Assembly (NCBI GenBank): GCA_964538515.1
Contig: CAZIEW010000022.1
Coordinates: 1-64,000 of the forward strand
Reading direction: 5' to 3'
Origin: CALBZH01 sp964538515
Lineage (GTDB): Bacteria; Desulfobacterota; Syntrophobacteria; Syntrophobacterales; Syntrophobacteraceae
DNA length: 64,000 bases
Under the pieces are notes generated by a model. That model was not told where the DNA came from and did not search any database. It was given only the letters and a program-made list of their open reading frames with translations. The number at the start of each line of letters is the position of its first letter. The stretch's first letter is position 1. The position numbers were made by a program, and so were the translations under genes. This document shows positions 60,548 to 64,000 of this stretch, piece after piece.

Positions 60548-61390
60548 ATGGACTGGTCGCTTGCACACGTACAGGAAGCTGCGGATTCCGTTCGATCCCG
60601 AATCGCTGAGCCGCCCGAAATCGGCCTGATCCTTGGAACCGGGCTCAGTGGGCTTGGCAGCGCACTCAGCGGCTCGACTGTCATCCCGTACGAAACCATC
60701 CCGCACTTCCCGGCTTCCACGGCTCCGAGCCATCAGGGGCGCCTCATTTGCGGCACCTGGGCCGGACGGCGGGTCCTCGCGCTCCAGGGCCGCTTCCACC
60801 TCTACGAAGGCTACCACCCGCGGCAGATCGCCTTCCCGATCCGCGTCATGCGAAGTCTCGGCATTGGGGCGCTTCTCGTTTCAAACGCGGCGGGCGGCCT
60901 CAATCCTCTCTTCCGGGCGGGGGACCTCATGGTTGTCTCGGATCACGTCAATCTCACGGGCCACAACCCCCTGGTCGGCCCCAACGACGACGCACTGGGG
61001 CCGCGCTTCCCGGATATGACCGAGCCGTACTCCAGACGTCTGCAGGACATTGCTTTGGATTGCGCCCAAGAGGAACGGATCCGGTTGCACCGGGGCGTCT
61101 ACGTAGGGGTGCTCGGACCGAGCCTGGAAACCGCGGCTGAAACGCGCTTCCTGCGCATGATCGGCGGGGACGCAGTGGGCATGTCCCTCGTGACGGAGAC
61201 CATCGCCGCCGTCCATTGCGGGATGAGCGTGCTTGCGGTATCCGTCATCAGCAACGTGAACCTCCCTGACCATTACCTCCCGGCTCCAGTCGAGGAAATC
61301 ATCGCCACCGCCGAAGCCGCCGGTCCGAGGCTCAGACACCTGTTCAGCGCAGTCCTTGGCTCCTCCTCCCTTTTCAAAATCGGAGCCTGA
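60548..61390 (+). CDS. punA: Purine nucleoside phosphorylase (trimeric type)
   Basis: A 280-residue PNP-I/MTAP-family enzyme. The phosphate-binding loop is LILGTGLSGLG, followed by SHQGRLICGTW and the family signature LQGRFHLYEGYHP. Base/ribose-binding segments are LVSNAAGGLNP and GVYVGVLGPSLETAAETRFL, plus MIGGDAVGMSLVTETIAA. It cleaves inosine/guanosine by phosphate. ATG 60548 is preferred because AGAGGGA lies 7 bases upstream; ATG 60521 has no such site. The gene is divergent from hrpA. Confidence 0.93.
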   Translation: MDWSLAHVQEAADSVRSRIAEPPEIGLILGTGLSGLGSALSGSTVIPYETIPHFPASTAPSHQGRLICGTWAGRRVLALQGRFHLYEGYHPRQIAFPIRVMRSLGIGALLVSNAAGGLNPLFRAGDLMVVSDHVNLTGHNPLVGPNDDALGPRFPDMTEPYSRRLQDIALDCAQEERIRLHRGVYVGVLGPSLETAAETRFLRMIGGDAVGMSLVTETIAAVHCGMSVLAVSVISNVNLPDHYLPAPVEEIIATAEAAGPRLRHLFSAVLGSSSLFKIGA

Positions 61391-61459
61391 GGCTCGAGAC
61401 AGGGTCTCCCGGGGCGACGCCGACCTCCGTGCATCCGATTTGTTGTGATACCGAAGCTC

Positions 61460-61693
61460 ATGAACCTTTCCTCACAAGACAGCGGATTTGAGCATGCCTT
61501 TGAAGTCGATGTGGTCCTGGAGCTTTGCTCCCCCGGAGGGGGGCGCGTGGAGATGATCAGGGGCCATGGGGAAGCGCGGATTCCGACCCAGCCCGGCTCC
61601 TCACCGGAAGGAAGTGCCCGCACCGCGCTGAGCTACGCCGTTGACGCCGTGAAAGATGGACTGGAATCACGGCGCGGCGCTTTGTCCCGCTGA
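61460..61693 (+). CDS. Small protein of unknown function
   Basis: A short frame of 77 residues (MNLSSQDSGFEHAFEVDV...). It has a beta-strand-like centre (AFEVDVVLELCSPGGGRVEM) and a C-terminal helix (ALSYAVDAVKDGLESRR). No family is recognised. There is no strong ribosome-binding site; GTG 61445 is an alternative start. The gap between its neighbours and the absence of a better frame make it plausible but unproven. Confidence 0.4.
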   Translation: MNLSSQDSGFEHAFEVDVVLELCSPGGGRVEMIRGHGEARIPTQPGSSPEGSARTALSYAVDAVKDGLESRRGALSR

Positions 61694-61741
61694 GATGAGC
61701 TTTGCATCTTCGAAAACGCATTCAGGATGAAAGGAGATAGG

Positions 61742-62131
61742 ATGAAAAGCACTGTCAGTGTGATTGCGGTTGGCCTGCTGCTGAGCCTCTGCTCCCCCGT
61801 GCTGGCAGACGATCTGATTGAGAGTTACGTGGCGCGCCTGAGTGCGAACGATCATTTCAATTCAGACGGAGCCCGGCTGACTTCCCCTGCCATGATCATC
61901 CGCCAGGATCGGGCCAATTACCATAGGTTTGGCCGGCGGGATGTTGAAGACCAGGGCGACTCGTTTTTCCAAAAAGCCGAGAACCGTGAAACCCTCCAGA
62001 AGCTCCTCCAACGGGGCTATTCGTCACCAAGTGTTTATCAAGCCATCGTCAATGGTCAGCCGTTGATCCGGGTGAGTGTCTATCAATCGAGGGGCGGCGC
62101 GTATGTCAATGTTGAAATTCTTGAAGAATAG
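61742..62131 (+). CDS. Small exported protein of unknown function
   Basis: A 129-residue protein. The signal peptide (MKSTVSVIAVGLLLSLCSPV, cleavage near LA-DDLI) is clear, and AAAGGAGAT is ideally placed before ATG 61742. The mature part is mixed helix/strand, ending in VYQSRGGAYVNVEILEE. I do not recognise it. Its end overlaps the start of the M15 peptidase gene by 29 bases in another frame, so the two are probably co-expressed periplasmic proteins. Confidence 0.72.
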   Translation: MKSTVSVIAVGLLLSLCSPVLADDLIESYVARLSANDHFNSDGARLTSPAMIIRQDRANYHRFGRRDVEDQGDSFFQKAENRETLQKLLQRGYSSPSVYQAIVNGQPLIRVSVYQSRGGAYVNVEILEE

Positions 62132-62924
62132 CTCACTACGTTTGACCTTGATCGGGATGGGCCTGACCTTGGCGCTGGTTACCGTCCCCGCTCTTGCCCA
62201 AGACGACGGAATCGCCCGTCTCCTAAAGGCCTATCCCGAGCACTTGTGCCGCGCCGAGGGAAACATCATCTTTTGGTGCGACGGCACCCCGATGGCCTAC
62301 AACGATGTCATGGGTGTGAAGACGCAGCAGGAAAAACAAGAAAACGGCGACCTCCAGGAGCAGATGGAACAGCACTACCCCAAGGGGGAAAACTATCCCC
62401 AGCCTCCTCCGCCCGATTTTGAACCGGGGCGCATCCGGTGTGAAAGCTTCTTTCGCAAAATGTACGGCGGCACCAAGGAGGAAGTCGAGCCCCAGATGGC
62501 GACCGTGATCTGGCTCCCCGGCACGGTGGGCAAGCGCGTGCGGGTCACGACGGTCAACCGCGTTCACGAACGGTTGCAGGCCGTCTCCAACGAGCTCGAT
62601 GAACTGCCGCACGATCTCAAACGCTTCGTGACCAGACCCGGCGGCGGCTTCAACTGGCGCGTTATCGCCGGCGAGATCCGACGAAGTCCCCACAGTTTCG
62701 GAATCGCCTTCGACATCAACCCGTCAGTGGGTGACTACTGGAAGTGGCACATGGGTTCGAACGGCGAGCCCGACCGGTATCGGAATCGGGTCCCCATGGA
62801 GATCGTGTCCATCTTTGAGAAGCACGGCTTCATTTGGGGAGGAAAATGGTACCACTACGACACGATGCACTTCGAGTACCGCCCGGAGCTTCTGATTGAT
62901 TCAGACGAAGCCAGGGCCCGTTAG
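62103..62924 (+). CDS. M15-family peptidase (D-Ala-D-Ala carboxypeptidase-like), exported
   Basis: A 273-residue protein. The signal peptide (hydrophobic about residues 13-30) ends near ALA-QDD. The C-terminal catalytic domain has the VanY/M15 zinc pattern: HSFGIAFDIN (His and Asp ligands eight residues apart) and YDTMHFEYRPEL (second His). A cysteine pair lies in EHLCRAEGNIIFWCDG. M15 enzymes trim peptidoglycan stem peptides or cross-bridges. Start at ATG 62103 (GAGGGGCGG upstream) or 62109. Confidence 0.85.
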   Translation: MSMLKFLKNSSLRLTLIGMGLTLALVTVPALAQDDGIARLLKAYPEHLCRAEGNIIFWCDGTPMAYNDVMGVKTQQEKQENGDLQEQMEQHYPKGENYPQPPPPDFEPGRIRCESFFRKMYGGTKEEVEPQMATVIWLPGTVGKRVRVTTVNRVHERLQAVSNELDELPHDLKRFVTRPGGGFNWRVIAGEIRRSPHSFGIAFDINPSVGDYWKWHMGSNGEPDRYRNRVPMEIVSIFEKHGFIWGGKWYHYDTMHFEYRPELLIDSDEARAR

Positions 62925-63009
62925 CGGACCGGAGGACGGCGCCCCCATTGCGAGGCGCGGCTCTTGGATCGTTTTCACAGCCCGGTCCGCCCCTGCGCTC
63001 GACCGGGGC

Positions 63010-64000
63010 CTACTTGAAGAGCCTGGGCAGGATTTTTAGCAGCGACTTGAAACCGGCCGCCCGCTGGCTCAAACAGCCTCCGTAGAGCATATCCATGGCA
63101 CCCTTGAGCCCCCGGTAAACCGCTTCGCTGTAAGGCGGCCACCAGAGGTTTCTTCTGGCGGATCCGAGCCGGTCATGCACAATGACTTGTGGTTGGGTCA
63201 TCTCCTGGAATCCAAGCTCCCCGTGGGCTCGGCCAATTCCCGAAGCCTTGAAGCCGCCCCAGGGCGTCTCGGGCATGCCGTGGCTCACAAGGTGGTCGTT
63301 GATTGTGATCACCCCGGCCTGAATTCGCCTTCCCATCGCCTCGGCCCTTCGGACGTTCCTCGACCATACGGACGCCGTGAGCCCATGAATGGAATCGTTG
63401 GCAAGACGAACGGCCTCCTCCATGCTCGCAACTTGCATCACACCGAGAAGCGGCCCGAAGGTCTCCTCCCGCATGACCAGCATCCGGTGGTCAACCCGAG
63501 TCAGCACGGCTGCATCCATGAAATGGCCCGACAGCCCCTCCGGCATGCGTGATCGTGCCGCAACTTCGGCCCCTTTTGCGAGTGCGTCTTCCAGATGCAC
63601 TCGGACAGTTCCCAGCTGTCGCTCGGTGGTCATGGCCCCCATGTCGGTCGAAAAGTCCACATCCGGGCCGATCTTAAGGGATTCCACCCTCGCCTTGAGC
63701 CGATCGAGAAATGGCTCATAAACCGATTCGTGGACGTAGATCCTCTCAACCCCTCCGCACGACTGGCCGCAATTTTGAAGCCCGGCCCAGACCGCCCCGG
63801 ACACAGCCCGTTCGATGTCCGCATCCTCACACACGAGCATCGGATCGTTTCCCCCCAGCTCAAGAGACAAGGGGGTGAGGGTTTCCGCCGCCTTCGCCAT
63901 CAGCTGCTTGCCGACCGCCACCGATCCCGTGAAAAAAAGCTTGTCGATCCCGGCCCCGAGCAACGCTGGGCCTGCGAGATCACCGGGCATGTGCAATGAC
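63010..64000 (-). CDS. Aldehyde dehydrogenase, C-terminal part
   Basis: The gene runs off the right edge; about 330 C-terminal residues are present. NAD-dependent ALDH features are intact: DKLFFTGSVAVGK (cofactor site), LSLELGGNDPML (general-base Glu), LQNCGQSCGGVERIYV (nucleophile Cys), EETFGPLLGV, and the end block PWGGFKASGIGRAHGELGFQ. About 60 residues follow the catalytic fold, including hydrophobic/basic segments (RNLWWPPYSEAVYRG, GFKSLLKILPRLFK), like membrane-associated fatty-aldehyde dehydrogenases. The substrate is unknown. It is convergent with the M15 peptidase. Confidence 0.92.
   Translation of the reverse strand, partial: SLHMPGDLAGPALLGAGIDKLFFTGSVAVGKQLMAKAAETLTPLSLELGGNDPMLVCEDADIERAVSGAVWAGLQNCGQSCGGVERIYVHESVYEPFLDRLKARVESLKIGPDVDFSTDMGAMTTERQLGTVRVHLEDALAKGAEVAARSRMPEGLSGHFMDAAVLTRVDHRMLVMREETFGPLLGVMQVASMEEAVRLANDSIHGLTASVWSRNVRRAEAMGRRIQAGVITINDHLVSHGMPETPWGGFKASGIGRAHGELGFQEMTQPQVIVHDRLGSARRNLWWPPYSEAVYRGLKGAMDMLYGGCLSQRAAGFKSLLKILPRLFK

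Noticed and set aside
62924..62990. Perfect 9-base inverted repeat GCGGACCGG / CCGGTCCGC between convergent genes
   Set aside because: The arms are 49 bases apart and no T-tract follows, so a terminator or operator call is not justified.
2..64000. tRNA, rRNA, CRISPR, prophage, insertion-sequence or toxin-antitoxin genes
   Set aside because: Looked for in gaps and coding regions on both strands; no characteristic sequence or protein was recognised.

Overview
The window is about 60% GC and densely coded on both strands. It reads as chromosome from an anaerobic Desulfobacterota bacterium, most like the Syntrophobacteraceae. That placement is inference from the gene mix: a four-subunit 2-oxoacid:ferredoxin oxidoreductase, a three-domain PutA, a LIV-I amino-acid transporter, HPr/enzyme I without sugar permeases, MinCDE, and a CoA-transferase/GNAT fusion. 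No rRNA, tRNA, CRISPR array, insertion sequence or phage gene was seen.

Layout. 1-2032: the end of a secreted nuclease, a K+ channel with an RCK domain, and a TVP38/DedA-type membrane protein. 2145-22666: an exopolysaccharide (EPS) locus built as two convergent units. The plus-strand unit holds a secreted unknown, a ten-Asp-box propeller protein, three glycosyltransferases, an ATP-grasp enzyme and a NodB-type deacetylase. The minus-strand unit holds Wza-, Wzz- and Wzy-like proteins, an ExeA-like ATPase, a CpsD-like ATPase lacking the Walker lysine, two glycosyltransferases, the initiating sugar-phosphate transferase and a MurJ/Wzx-like flippase. The two units meet at overlapping stop codons. 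22799-33123: livHMGF, korDABC and putA, all on the minus strand, a plausible module for taking up amino acids and oxidising them to acyl-CoA with reduced ferredoxin. 33426-38011: small unknowns, an MBOAT/AlgJ-type acetylation pair and a LolA-like protein. 38092-41721: an unknown membrane protein, RdgC, a 34-residue basic protein, a bifunctional-nuclease-family protein and a DUF3147 protein. 42000-47544: ptsH, ptsI, smpB, a YkgJ-type cysteine-cluster protein, a zinc dehydrogenase and a divergent TrpD-like phosphoribosyltransferase. 47547-49940: a secreted thermolysin-family protease behind a consensus sigma-54 promoter. 50263-55011: CoA-transferase/GNAT, HAD phosphatase, minC, minD, minE and a MoaD-like protein. 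55331-60388: hrpA, a Nudix hydrolase and an unknown. 60548-64000: purine nucleoside phosphorylase, two unknowns, an M15 peptidase and a partial aldehyde dehydrogenase.

The most interesting signals are these: sigma-54-type promoters ahead of the secreted protease and possibly both EPS units; sharp AT-rich patches inside two otherwise GC-rich genes; two members of one dispersed inverted-repeat family plus an unrelated palindromic element; the kinase-like protein with a broken P-loop; the divergent TrpD-like enzyme; and the 34-residue basic gene. No clearly new multi-gene system was found. Coordinates and motifs come from reading the sequence; family assignments are from recognition, with no database search.
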